From Caldisericales bacterium (lineage in GTDB: Bacteria > Caldisericota > Caldisericia > JAAYUI01), in contig JAKIZT010000007.1 of the NCBI GenBank assembly GCA_022707885.1, positions 1 to 64,000 on the forward strand: a stretch of 64,000 bases of DNA, in the 5' to 3' direction. The notes under the pieces were generated by a model. That model worked only from the letters and a program-made list of their open reading frames with translations. It did not search any database and was not told the DNA's origin. A program made the translations under genes and the position numbers. Below are positions 56,263 through 64,000 of this stretch, piece after piece (the stretch's first letter is position 1; each line of letters begins with the position of its first letter).

Positions 56263-56724
56263 TCAGCTGCTTTTTTGTGGCGTTAGAAACATAAATATCC
56301 CAAGCGTTATTGCGCCGCAAACAATGCCAATGTCAGCCACATTGAAAACAGGGAAGTTTATCACTCTAAAATCAATAAAATCAACAACAAAACCTCTTAC
56401 AAATCTGTCAAGGAGATTTCCAATCGCACCACCCAAGATGGCACCAATCGCAAAACGGGCGATCTTTGTTGTTGCCACTTTCGGTGTCAGCACAACAATC
56501 AAGATGACAACAACGATCGCAAGGATTGCAAAAATCATGTTTCCTCCCTGCGCAAGCCCCCATATAGTTCCAGTATTATGAGTATTGGTGATATGCAAAA
56601 ACCCATCAATGATCGGAATCGAGGCACCATATGATAAATTGTGGACAACAATTATTTTGGTAATTTGGTCGCAAATAAGAAAAACCGCGAAACCAATGGC
56701 CTCAACAAGTGGAAAACGCTTCAT
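56263..56724 (-). CDS. lspA: Lipoprotein signal peptidase II
   Basis: 153-residue four-span aspartic protease that cuts prolipoproteins before the lipobox Cys. Catalytic aspartates lie in GNLLDRFVRGFVVDFI and FNVADIGI; the N-terminal DQITK and THNTG motifs are intact. AGGAGG precedes the ATG. It would process the five lipoproteins predicted in this window. Confidence 0.95.
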   Translation of the reverse strand: MKRFPLVEAIGFAVFLICDQITKIIVVHNLSYGASIPIIDGFLHITNTHNTGTIWGLAQGGNMIFAILAIVVVILIVVLTPKVATTKIARFAIGAILGGAIGNLLDRFVRGFVVDFIDFRVINFPVFNVADIGIVCGAITLGIFMFLTPQKSS

Positions 56725-56765
56725 TCAACCTCCTGCTGTAGAAAGAGTATCTGTCTGGTTTCCAA

Positions 56766-56798
56766 AAATATGTGCCCGGCAAAAAACCGCCGGGCACA
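56766..56798 (-). terminator. Terminator after divIVA
   Basis: Perfect 10-base stem TGTGCCCGGC (56771-56780)/GCCGGGCACA (56789-56798) with an 8-base loop; on the minus strand a short T-rich run follows. It ends the opp-divIVA transcript. Confidence 0.75.
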
Positions 56799-56839
56799 AT
56801 AAACTTTAAATGTTAGCTATCAAAATAACCGAACAGAAA

Positions 56840-57331
56840 TCAGCAGTTGTCCTGATCTTGTGGCGGTTGTTCTTCTTCCTTATCCTTGACCGAGATTTTG
56901 CCTACAAGTGAACTGTCCATATTGTCAAGCAAGTTTAGGAATGTGGTCAAATAAGCTCTGAATTCTCCCTTAAATTCAAGGTAGGCATTCTTTATGACCC
57001 TGACACTCTGCTTGGACTCATTGGTAACAACTTCAGCTTTGCTCTTGGCATCAGCCAAAATGAGTTCGGATTCTCTGCGTGCTGAATCCTTCAGCTCATC
57101 GGCCGTTTTTTGGGCAAGCGTAAGGGCCTGCTGGAGTTGAGTGCCTGTTGCTCTGTATCTCGAGACTTCTTCAGTGAGCTTCGAAAGTTTTTCCTGCAAC
57201 TCCTTGTTTTCCCTGTAAAGCTGGGAAAAGTCTTTTTCAACTTCGGCAAGGAATTCATGTACTTCCTGCTTGTTGTAGCCAGAAACGGCCGACTTGAACG
57301 TCTTATGTTGTATATCAAGAGGTACTAGCAT
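56840..57331 (-). CDS. DivIVA-domain protein
   Basis: 163 residues. N-terminal DivIVA/Wag31-type segment (PLDIQHKTFKSAVSGYNKQEVHEFLAEVEKDF), followed by a long coiled coil (about 35-120) and a short acidic tail. Such proteins mark curved membrane or the septum and recruit division or growth partners, mainly in Gram-positive and related lineages. It is 55 bases downstream of the oppC-like gene, perhaps by operon read-through. A terminator follows. Confidence 0.88.
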   Translation of the reverse strand: MLVPLDIQHKTFKSAVSGYNKQEVHEFLAEVEKDFSQLYRENKELQEKLSKLTEEVSRYRATGTQLQQALTLAQKTADELKDSARRESELILADAKSKAEVVTNESKQSVRVIKNAYLEFKGEFRAYLTTFLNLLDNMDSSLVGKISVKDKEEEQPPQDQDNC

Positions 57332-57386
57332 TTTGGCCTCCTCATTCTTTCAAGAAATTTAACCTGTGATGACAGTTCTGTCAAGC

Positions 57387-58721
57387 CTAGATTTTCAGCT
57401 TTGGGTCAAGTGCATCACGCAACCCATCGCCCAGGAAGTTGAAAGCAAGTACAACAAGCGCAATTACAATGCCCGGCATCAACCATACATGCGGTGCATC
57501 GAGGGCATGTTGAAACCCCTCATTTATCATAGTCCCCCAACTTGGAGTTGGTGGTCTTATACCTATTCCAAGAAAAGATAATCCCGCTTCAGACATTATC
57601 GCACTGGCAATGCCAAGCGACGTATAAACAACTATTGGGGCGATAATATTTGGCATTATATGGTTTGTTATGATTCTGAGGTTTGAGCAGCCTATCGCCC
57701 TTGCACCCTCAACAAACTCCGTGTTCTTAAGTGAAATGACCTGCCCTCTGACAATTCTGGCAATTGTTGGCCATCCCACCAAACCAAGTGCAATAAAGAT
57801 CGTCGTAATGTCTCTGTTCTCAAATATCGACATGACGGCTATAGCAAAAAGAAGGCCAGGAAAAGCAAACATGATGTCAGTAAAACGCATGATAAAATTG
57901 TCAAGCCATCCACCAAAAAAACCTGCCATTGCGCCAAGAGGAATACCGATTACCAAGCAGATGAGCTCTACTATTATGCCAACATAAAGTGATATCCTGG
58001 CGCCATGGACAAGCCTCTGAGCAATATCTCTACCAGCATTGTCCGTACCGAGTAGAGGCTTTGGCATTTTGCCAATCTCTTCTTCAGTTGGAGAAAGGTC
58101 TGCAAATCCTTCTTTATGAAGCCTCAATTGTCCAGATTTCTTGTCTCTGACTAAAAAAGCTGGCCCCTCATCCACCCAGTCAACAGCTACAAGGTTCCCC
58201 TCAATGACTTCCTTTGAAGGCACAAGAAGGTTGGAGAGTGTGGCAAATCTGTATTTGTACTTCATTACAACCACAGACTTCCGGCTTCTGAATGTTGAAA
58301 TGGTTGTAGATTCACCAACAACCTTGTCCCCTGGTGATAAAATATTGTCATTTTGTGGAACAAACTTGTTTGTTCCATCTTTTGTCATGACCTCAAGAGC
58401 TGAACCTGTCTTATCAAACTCCACTTTTATTTTTTCACCGACTCCAGTGTCAATCATGAGCGCTAGAGTTTTTTGGTCTGATGGGCCAACGGTATACAAA
58501 TACTCATTTTGTGGCACTTTTTCTTTTGATCTGGCCACATAAAGCTCCTTGAGTGGAGGAGTGAGAGCCGCATCAAGGTTCATTTGGTTTGGGTTTGGAG
58601 CCATTAAATCAGCAAAAATCGAAACGAGAACAAGCAAAAAGATTATACAAAAACCGATCAGGGCAAGTTTGTGCCTGAATAGTCTTTTGAATGTTGCAGA
58701 AATAAAAGTGTCATTTTTCAT
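57387..58721 (-). CDS. Oligopeptide ABC permease, OppC-type, with large insertion
   Basis: 444 residues, about 140 more than ordinary DppC/OppC. The first span (about 18-40) and the usual GTDNAGRDIAQRLVHGARISL (from about 203) are separated by a roughly 150-residue hydrophilic, beta-rich segment instead of about 40 residues. The topology of the family places this segment outside the membrane. The EAA-type loop ARAIGCSNLRIITNHIMPN is intact. ATG overlaps the oppB stop by 4 bases. Confidence 0.9.
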   Translation of the reverse strand: MKNDTFISATFKRLFRHKLALIGFCIIFLLVLVSIFADLMAPNPNQMNLDAALTPPLKELYVARSKEKVPQNEYLYTVGPSDQKTLALMIDTGVGEKIKVEFDKTGSALEVMTKDGTNKFVPQNDNILSPGDKVVGESTTISTFRSRKSVVVMKYKYRFATLSNLLVPSKEVIEGNLVAVDWVDEGPAFLVRDKKSGQLRLHKEGFADLSPTEEEIGKMPKPLLGTDNAGRDIAQRLVHGARISLYVGIIVELICLVIGIPLGAMAGFFGGWLDNFIMRFTDIMFAFPGLLFAIAVMSIFENRDITTIFIALGLVGWPTIARIVRGQVISLKNTEFVEGARAIGCSNLRIITNHIMPNIIAPIVVYTSLGIASAIMSEAGLSFLGIGIRPPTPSWGTMINEGFQHALDAPHVWLMPGIVIALVVLAFNFLGDGLRDALDPKLKI

Positions 58722-59650
58722 TCAAGCTTGATCCTTGGGTCTATGAAAATGTAGGATATATCAACTATCAAGTTGACAATTACAAAAATAATGGCGATGA
58801 AGAAAACAAGCCCCATTACAACCGGTAAGTCTCTCTGTTCGATGGCACTGATGGTTGCAGAACCTATTCCTGGCCAGTTGAATACCCTTTCGGTTATTAT
58901 TGCCCCAGCCATAAGAGAAGCAAAATTATTCCCAATAACTGTTACAACTGGTATAAAAGCATTTTTGAAAGCATGTTTTAAAACAACACTCTTTTCTTTT
59001 ATTCCCTTTGCTCTCGCAGTCCTTATGTAGTCAGACCCCATAACTTCTAATAGAGATGATCTTGTCATCCTGCTTATGATAGCCATAGGTATGGTGCCAA
59101 GGGTTATTGCAGGCAGAAGCATATAAATCAATTGGCCATCCCCATAGCCGGTACCTGGAACTATATGGAGGAAAGACACAAAAATTAAGAGCAGTATCAA
59201 TCCCAATACAAAAACAGGCATGGAGATGCCAACAAGTGCCATTACCATAAAAGTATTGTCGACAAGGGAATATTGCTTTGTTGCAGAAACAATGCCAGCT
59301 GGAAGCCCAACAATGATGGCGAAAACCATTGCTGCAACAGTGAGAGTGAGCGTGGCTGGAAATCTGTCCAGTATTATTTTTGTGACCGGTTCACCAGTCC
59401 TGATTGATGTCCCGAGGTCACCCTGGACAGCTTTTCCAATGTATCGGAAATATCTTATATACCAGGGAAGGTCCATACCAAGCTCATGTTCAATCTTTTG
59501 CTGGAGCTCTGGGTTTGGATGTTGCCCAAGGGCAAGCCTTACGGGGTCCCCTGGAACAACAAGAAAAATCAAAAATGTGAAAAAAGTCACTCCAATAAAA
59601 ACTGGTATTAAATAAAGGATTCTTTTGAGTGCATATTGAATCATTTGCAC
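58718..59650 (-). CDS. Oligopeptide ABC permease, OppB/DppB-type
   Basis: 310-residue permease with N-terminal FIGVTFFTFLIFLVVPGDPVR, six predicted spans and the cytoplasmic coupling loop YIRTARAKGIKEKSVVLKHAFKN. Pairs with the OppC-type protein downstream. Separated from the binding-protein gene by a strong hairpin (59669-59700). Confidence 0.93.
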   Translation of the reverse strand: MQMIQYALKRILYLIPVFIGVTFFTFLIFLVVPGDPVRLALGQHPNPELQQKIEHELGMDLPWYIRYFRYIGKAVQGDLGTSIRTGEPVTKIILDRFPATLTLTVAAMVFAIIVGLPAGIVSATKQYSLVDNTFMVMALVGISMPVFVLGLILLLIFVSFLHIVPGTGYGDGQLIYMLLPAITLGTIPMAIISRMTRSSLLEVMGSDYIRTARAKGIKEKSVVLKHAFKNAFIPVVTVIGNNFASLMAGAIITERVFNWPGIGSATISAIEQRDLPVVMGLVFFIAIIFVIVNLIVDISYIFIDPRIKLE

Positions 59651-59668
59651 ACTCCTTGGCTCAACAAT

Positions 59669-59700
59669 TCAATGGGGCGGGTTAAACCCCGCCCCATTGA
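59669..59700 (-). promoter_or_regulatory. Intercistronic hairpin between binding protein and permease genes
   Basis: Perfect 13-base GC-rich stem (TCAATGGGGCGGG with CCCGCCCCATTGA), 6-base loop, no T-run. It sits where many binding-protein operons carry a stem-loop that stabilises or partly uncouples the upstream transcript, so the binding protein can be made in excess. Confidence 0.65.
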
Positions 59701-59720
59701 AACAATAATTGAGCTTGTTG

Positions 59721-61418
59721 TCACTTTGATCCGATCTTCACTGTATTGTACATCATCGGGCCCATTGCGTTGCGGAAATAACCAGTCACATTGGGTTTGA
59801 CAAGCGTCCAGCTGTTCTGGAATACTATTGGCATCCAGCAAGCATCTTCCATGGCAATCTTTTCTGCTTCCGCATAAAGCCCCATACGTTTTTCGCTGTC
59901 TTTTTCTTTCTTCGCATCCCTGACCAATTTGTCAAAATTGGGGTTGCTGTAGAAAGCACCACCACCCTTTGGTCCTGCATTGGATGAATCAAGAAGAACC
60001 CAAAGGAAATTATCTGGATCGGGGTAATCTGCAACCCAACCAAGCCTGAACATTGGGAAAGCACCATCATCTATCCTTTTGAGGTATGTTGCCCACTCCA
60101 CTGATTCAAGCTGGAGGTCTATTCCAAGATTGCCCTTTATTTGTTCCTGGATAAATTCAGCAATATTCTTGTGGGTAACATTTCCCTGATTGAAAGCAAA
60201 AACCACCTTTGAAGGTACTTTCGCTCCTTCTTTTATAGCTTCCTCCAGGAGTTGTTTTGCCTTTGTTGGGTCATATGGATAGGCATCTGTAAGACTTTTG
60301 TAATTTGGCATAGATGGTGGGATGATGCCTGTTGCGAGGGTATGTCTACCCTTGAATATTTTGTCCACAATGTCTTGGCGATTGACAGCCATATTAAAAG
60401 CCTGACGAATTTTTTTATTGGTAAATGGTTCAAGTTTGTTCTGGAAACCAATGTAGTAGATGGCAAGATCTTTTACCTGGGATATCTCCGTTGAGAGTTG
60501 CGGATCATTTTTTACCCTCTCAAAATCAGCATCCGGGATTGGATAAAGAACATCAATATTCCCAGCCTGATATTCCTGCATTCTGATTGTGTCATCTTTT
60601 ATGACTGGGAAAACAAGCGTCTCAACCATTACCTTCTGACCCCAATAATTGTCGTTTGGTATCAGAACAACCTTCTGGTCCTTTTTCCACTCTTGAAGTT
60701 TAAAAGGTCCGGTTCCCGCAGACTCATAGGAATGCCAGAGGCCTTTTTTTAGCTGGCTCTCTGTCTTTTCTGGCTCTTTTCCTTCTTTTGCTGGTACTTC
60801 AGTTTTCTCTTCTGCAGCTTCATTGTTATCGTAGGACTCAATAATCTTCCTGTTGACAATATAAGCTGCACTGTAAGTCATTTTGTGAAGGAAAATGGGT
60901 GAATACTCTGTAAGTCTTACTTCAACTGTTTTGTCATCTTTTACAACAATACCTGCGACTTCCTGGGCTTTACCAGCGGTGAAATCAAGTGCACCGGCAA
61001 CTTCATCAAATATCCAGGTGCGCTCTGATTTTGTGGCCGGATTGAGCACTCTTTCAAATGACCATTTGACATCATTTGCAGTTACCGGGTCGCCAGTTGC
61101 AAACTTGACGTCCCTGAGATGGAATGTGTAGAGTGTTCCATCTGGAGAAACATCCCAGGATGAAGCCAGGGAAGCCACGATGTTCAGCTCTTTATCATAA
61201 GCAACAAGACCTTCATACATCTGTTTTGTTACTTCATGTGATGTGGTGTCGGTGACTCTTGCTGGATCAAGTGTTGGTGCATCCTGACCAATCGCGACCC
61301 TAAGGGTACCTGATCTCGTTTGTTCAGTTGGAGTTCCATCATCTGTGCTTGTACCACAACCGGCAAATGCCATAAGTGCAACAACAAACAGCGCTACGAT
61401 AGAAGAAAATCTTTTCAC
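59721..61418 (-). CDS. Oligopeptide/dipeptide-binding lipoprotein (SBP family 5)
   Basis: 565 residues. Lipobox FAGC (LMAFAGCGTS) and the family-5 signature (TLDPARVTDTTSHEVTKQMYEGLV; VKWSFERVLNPATKS). A low-complexity charged stretch around residues 205-230 (AAEEKTEVPAKEGKEPEKTE) is extra. It captures peptides for the Opp permeases. The binding specificity is not readable. The gene is placed after oppF and before the second permease pair. Confidence 0.93.
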   Translation of the reverse strand: MKRFSSIVALFVVALMAFAGCGTSTDDGTPTEQTRSGTLRVAIGQDAPTLDPARVTDTTSHEVTKQMYEGLVAYDKELNIVASLASSWDVSPDGTLYTFHLRDVKFATGDPVTANDVKWSFERVLNPATKSERTWIFDEVAGALDFTAGKAQEVAGIVVKDDKTVEVRLTEYSPIFLHKMTYSAAYIVNRKIIESYDNNEAAEEKTEVPAKEGKEPEKTESQLKKGLWHSYESAGTGPFKLQEWKKDQKVVLIPNDNYWGQKVMVETLVFPVIKDDTIRMQEYQAGNIDVLYPIPDADFERVKNDPQLSTEISQVKDLAIYYIGFQNKLEPFTNKKIRQAFNMAVNRQDIVDKIFKGRHTLATGIIPPSMPNYKSLTDAYPYDPTKAKQLLEEAIKEGAKVPSKVVFAFNQGNVTHKNIAEFIQEQIKGNLGIDLQLESVEWATYLKRIDDGAFPMFRLGWVADYPDPDNFLWVLLDSSNAGPKGGGAFYSNPNFDKLVRDAKKEKDSEKRMGLYAEAEKIAMEDACWMPIVFQNSWTLVKPNVTGYFRNAMGPMMYNTVKIGSK

Positions 61419-61440
61419 AGGCTTCCTCCTTCACTACTTC

Positions 61441-62427
61441 TTAGTCTCTGACATACGGACAGGCAGTAAAGTGCCCGTTGCCAATGTCCACCAGTTCATA
61501 GTCACCCTGCTCACACGGGAATTTGTTCTGTGCATAATATTTGCACCTTGTGTGGAAACGGCAGCCGCTTGGAGGATTGATTGGTGATGGTATATCTCCT
61601 TCAAGAAGACTTCTTTCCTTGCGTTTTTCTGGATCTGGCACTGGGACTGCCTCAAGAAGAGCTTTGGTATAAGGATGAAGCGGATGTTTGAATAACTCCT
61701 CTCCGGAAGCGAGTTCCACTATCTTTCCAAGATACATGACAGCGATTCTGTCTGACATGTGTCTTACAACTGCCATGTCATGAGCAACAAAAAGATATGT
61801 GAGCTTGAACTTGGATTGTAGCTCCTGAAGGAGGTTGATTACCTGCGACTGGATTGAAACATCAAGTGCTGAGACTGGTTCATCACAAACTATGAATTTT
61901 GGCTGAAGGATGAGTGCCCTGGCAATACCAATACGTTGCCTCTGGCCACCAGAAAACTCGTGTGGATAACGGTGCAGATATTCTGGTCTGAGACCTACTG
62001 TTTCCATTATCTCCATTACTTGCTCTTCCCTTTCTTTGCGAGAAGCAAGATTGTGGACAACAAGAGGTTCTCCAATAATTTCACCAACAGGAAGTCTTGG
62101 GTTGAGCGATCCGTAAGGATCCTGGAAGATGATCTGCATTTTACGTCTCATCCTCCTCATTTTCTCACCTTTCATGCCAAGAATATCTTCGTCTTCAAAT
62201 AATACTGATCCAGTCGTTGGTTTGTTAAGCCTGAGTATGGCTTTTCCGGTTGTAGTTTTTCCCGAGCCAGACTCACCAACTAGCGAGAGTGTTTCTCCGT
62301 CCATAATATCGAAAGTAACACCATCAACGGCCTTAACATAACCGACTGTTCTACCCAAGAGTCCACCAGTTATCGGGAAATGCTTCTTAAGTCCTTTGAC
62401 TTCAAGAAGGGGCTTTAGGTTGTTCAT
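61441..62427 (-). CDS. Oligopeptide ABC ATPase, OppF-type
   Basis: 328 residues. Walker [10 protein letters not shown], signature [15 protein letters not shown], Walker [13 protein letters not shown], switch His in VAHDMAVV, and the C-terminal Cys-rich tail ([10 protein letters not shown]...FPC...CPY) that carries a [4Fe-4S] or metal site in this subfamily. Fully active motifs, unlike the ATPase at 51.3 kb. Confidence 0.95.
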   Translation of the reverse strand: MNNLKPLLEVKGLKKHFPITGGLLGRTVGYVKAVDGVTFDIMDGETLSLVGESGSGKTTTGKAILRLNKPTTGSVLFEDEDILGMKGEKMRRMRRKMQIIFQDPYGSLNPRLPVGEIIGEPLVVHNLASRKEREEQVMEIMETVGLRPEYLHRYPHEFSGGQRQRIGIARALILQPKFIVCDEPVSALDVSIQSQVINLLQELQSKFKLTYLFVAHDMAVVRHMSDRIAVMYLGKIVELASGEELFKHPLHPYTKALLEAVPVPDPEKRKERSLLEGDIPSPINPPSGCRFHTRCKYYAQNKFPCEQGDYELVDIGNGHFTACPYVRD

Positions 62428-62428
62428 A

Positions 62429-63529
62429 TCAATTGCCTCCTTCGGTTATTCTATGCCAACATCTTATCTGCCTTCCATCCGCCATTTTTTCGAGCGGTGG
62501 TTCCTGCTCCTTGCAAACAGATGTTGCCTTAAAACATCTTGGATGGAATTTGCAACCTACCGGGAGATTATATGGATTTGGTACCATACCCTCGATTGTT
62601 GGAAGTTTCTGGTCCGTTTTTGGCTGATCAACCCTTGGTATTGAATGGAGAAGTCCCCATGTGTATGGGTGCATTGGCTGCCTGAATATCTGGGCTGCTG
62701 TTCCATATTCCACAATTTTTCCAGCATACATAACCAAAATATTGTCTGCCATTTCAGCAACCACTGCGAGGTTGTGAGTAACAAGAACTGTTGCCATACC
62801 AAATCTGCGCTTCAAATCTTTCATAAGCTCGAGGATTTGTGCTTGAATGGTTACATCAAGAGCGGTTGTTGCCTCATCTGCAATGAGTATTTCCGGATTA
62901 CAAGCCATTGCCATGGCTATCATGACACGCTGGCGCATTCCTCCAGACATTTCATGTGGGAAGTTGAAGACTCTTTTTTCTGGATCAGGTATGCCAACAA
63001 GCCTGATTAATTCAACAGAACGTTGCCAAGCTGGTGTTTCAACTTTCAGTCTTGAAAGGCGTTTTTTTGTTTCCCTTGGGAATCCGGTGAAAACCCACTT
63101 CCAGAAGAGTCCCCAGGAAACCAGTCTGTAACCCCAATCCCATCCTCTAAGACCCTGATGTAGAGTGAGTGACTCAGCAATCTGGTCGCCAACCTGGTAA
63201 ACTGGGTTCAATGAGGTCATTGGTTCCTGGAAAATCATGGAGATGGCGGCACCTCTAAGTGACCTCATTTTGAGTAGCGGGACTTTGAGAAGGTTTTCAT
63301 CGTGGAAATGTATTTCTCCTGAAACTATTTTTCCTGGTGGCTCCTGAATAAGTCTCATTACTGAGAGCATTGTCTGCGATTTGCCACAACCAGACTCACC
63401 GACGATCCCAAGTGTTTCACCCTTATGTAGTTGAAAACTTACATCGTCGACAGCTGCAACAACACCGTCTGAGGTGTAAAAATATGTCTTTAGATTTTTT
63501 ATATCCAGAATTACTTCAGTAGATGTCAT
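62429..63529 (-). CDS. Oligopeptide ABC ATPase, OppD-type
   Basis: 366 residues. Walker [10 protein letters not shown], signature [15 protein letters not shown], Walker [13 protein letters not shown] (Ala in place of the usual Pro) and switch His VTHNLAVV; C-terminal GCKFHPRC motif. Residues about 130-170 contain an insertion rich in Trp/Gly ([20 protein letters not shown]) not usual for OppD. ATG at 63529 follows GAGGTGGGAA; a GTG at 63541 is in frame but overlaps the upstream stop. Confidence 0.93.
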   Translation of the reverse strand: MTSTEVILDIKNLKTYFYTSDGVVAAVDDVSFQLHKGETLGIVGESGCGKSQTMLSVMRLIQEPPGKIVSGEIHFHDENLLKVPLLKMRSLRGAAISMIFQEPMTSLNPVYQVGDQIAESLTLHQGLRGWDWGYRLVSWGLFWKWVFTGFPRETKKRLSRLKVETPAWQRSVELIRLVGIPDPEKRVFNFPHEMSGGMRQRVMIAMAMACNPEILIADEATTALDVTIQAQILELMKDLKRRFGMATVLVTHNLAVVAEMADNILVMYAGKIVEYGTAAQIFRQPMHPYTWGLLHSIPRVDQPKTDQKLPTIEGMVPNPYNLPVGCKFHPRCFKATSVCKEQEPPLEKMADGRQIRCWHRITEGGN

Positions 63530-63537
63530 TTCCCACC

Positions 63538-64000
63538 TCACACCTTAAGTCTCGGGTCAAGAGCATCCCTGAGACCGTCTCCGATAAAGTTGACCGCCAA
63601 AACTGTAAGGAAGATAAGGAAGCCAGAGAAGACTGCCGGCCATGGCTGATCAAGTATATATTTATTGGCTTCATCAAGCATTCCTCCCCATGTTGGGGTA
63701 AGGATTTTGTTAACGCCAAGCCCAAGGAAGGAAAGCGTTGACTCAGTAAGAATGACTCCTCCGATGCTAAATGTTATACCAACAATTATTGGCGCAAGAG
63801 AGTTGGGGAGTAAGTGTTTGAACATTATTCTCATCGGGCTGGCACCAATAGCTCTTGCAGCTTCAGTAAACTCCTGGTTGCGAAGTGAAAGGAACATTCC
63901 TCTGGTCATTCTGGCAACTCCGGTCCAGCCGAAAGCTGCAAGAATAATTATAATTCCAATAGCACTTCCACCACCCATAAATCTTGAGAGAACCATGTAG
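63538..64000 (-). CDS. Oligopeptide ABC permease, OppC-type, 3' part
   Basis: C-terminal 153 residues of a second OppC/DppC-type permease; the 5' end lies beyond the window edge. The coupling loop FTEAARAIGASPMRIMFKHLLPN and the C-terminal FIGDGLRDALDPRLKV are family hallmarks. With OppD, OppF, the binding protein, OppB and OppC' it gives the order C-D-F-A-B-C'. Confidence 0.92.
   Translation of the reverse strand, partial: YMVLSRFMGGGSAIGIIIILAAFGWTGVARMTRGMFLSLRNQEFTEAARAIGASPMRIMFKHLLPNSLAPIIVGITFSIGGVILTESTLSFLGLGVNKILTPTWGGMLDEANKYILDQPWPAVFSGFLIFLTVLAVNFIGDGLRDALDPRLKV

Noticed and set aside
59669-59700. Intrinsic terminator between oppA and oppB
   Set aside because: The stem is strong but no U tract follows on the minus strand and the permease genes have no separate promoter that I can see.

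Overview
The window is chromosomal DNA of a bacterium with medium-low GC, tightly packed operons (many 1-4 base stop/start overlaps), ATG, GTG and TTG starts, and AGGAGG-type ribosome binding sites. Butyrate kinase, a crotonase, an acyl-CoA dehydrogenase, a lone 2[4Fe-4S] ferredoxin and methylglyoxal synthase point to an anaerobic fermenter. DivIVA, a TagO/MnaA/TagA/CsaB set and many copper-amine-oxidase-N-like 'stalk' domains suggest a Gram-positive-style or deep-branching lineage (Clostridia- or Caldisericota-like). I cannot place it more closely from sequence alone.

Region 1 (1-25.3 kb, almost all +) is a housekeeping block: release factor RF1 and its methylase, thioredoxin reductase, M24 peptidase, butyrate kinase, crotonase, a secreted NHL/stalk protein, TagA, CsaB, ComF, an ECF S-component, MraY (-), M18 aminopeptidase, dUTPase, a YdjC deacetylase, PilM, PlsY, Sua5, RpiB, GlyA, TagO, MnaA, MurA and an acyl-CoA dehydrogenase, closed by a strong terminator. 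Four genes (TagO, MnaA, TagA, CsaB) predict a pyruvylated wall polysaccharide of the kind that anchors S-layer proteins.

Region 2 (25.4-31.7 kb, +) is kdpABC plus a KdpD that ends before the histidine-kinase domain; no kdpE is present.

Region 3 (31.8-48.3 kb, all -) is the accessory region and the main point of interest. A 2044-residue secreted RHS/YD-repeat protein with a variable C-terminal tip is followed by a secreted beta-propeller/stalk gene. Then comes a second, displaced cassette: a 631-bp near-identical copy of the end of the RHS core, a different tip, and a second propeller/stalk gene whose 3' end is again near-identical (183-bp repeat). A short RHS footprint marks a possible third unit, followed by four more paralogous propeller genes, three of them lipoproteins. 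The layout resembles a polymorphic-toxin locus with a silent replacement cassette, but with beta-propeller proteins in the position normally held by immunity genes.

Region 4 (48.6-56.7 kb) holds two tandem stalk-thioredoxin fusions (-), a Nif3-like protein, an ABC ATPase with degenerate catalytic motifs next to a truncated permease, PspC, MgsA, a KamA-type radical SAM enzyme, tRNA-Ala(CGC), a lipoprotein and LspA. Region 5 (56.8-64 kb, -) is DivIVA downstream of an oligopeptide ABC transporter in the order C-D-F-A-B-C', in which C' carries a large extracytoplasmic insertion.
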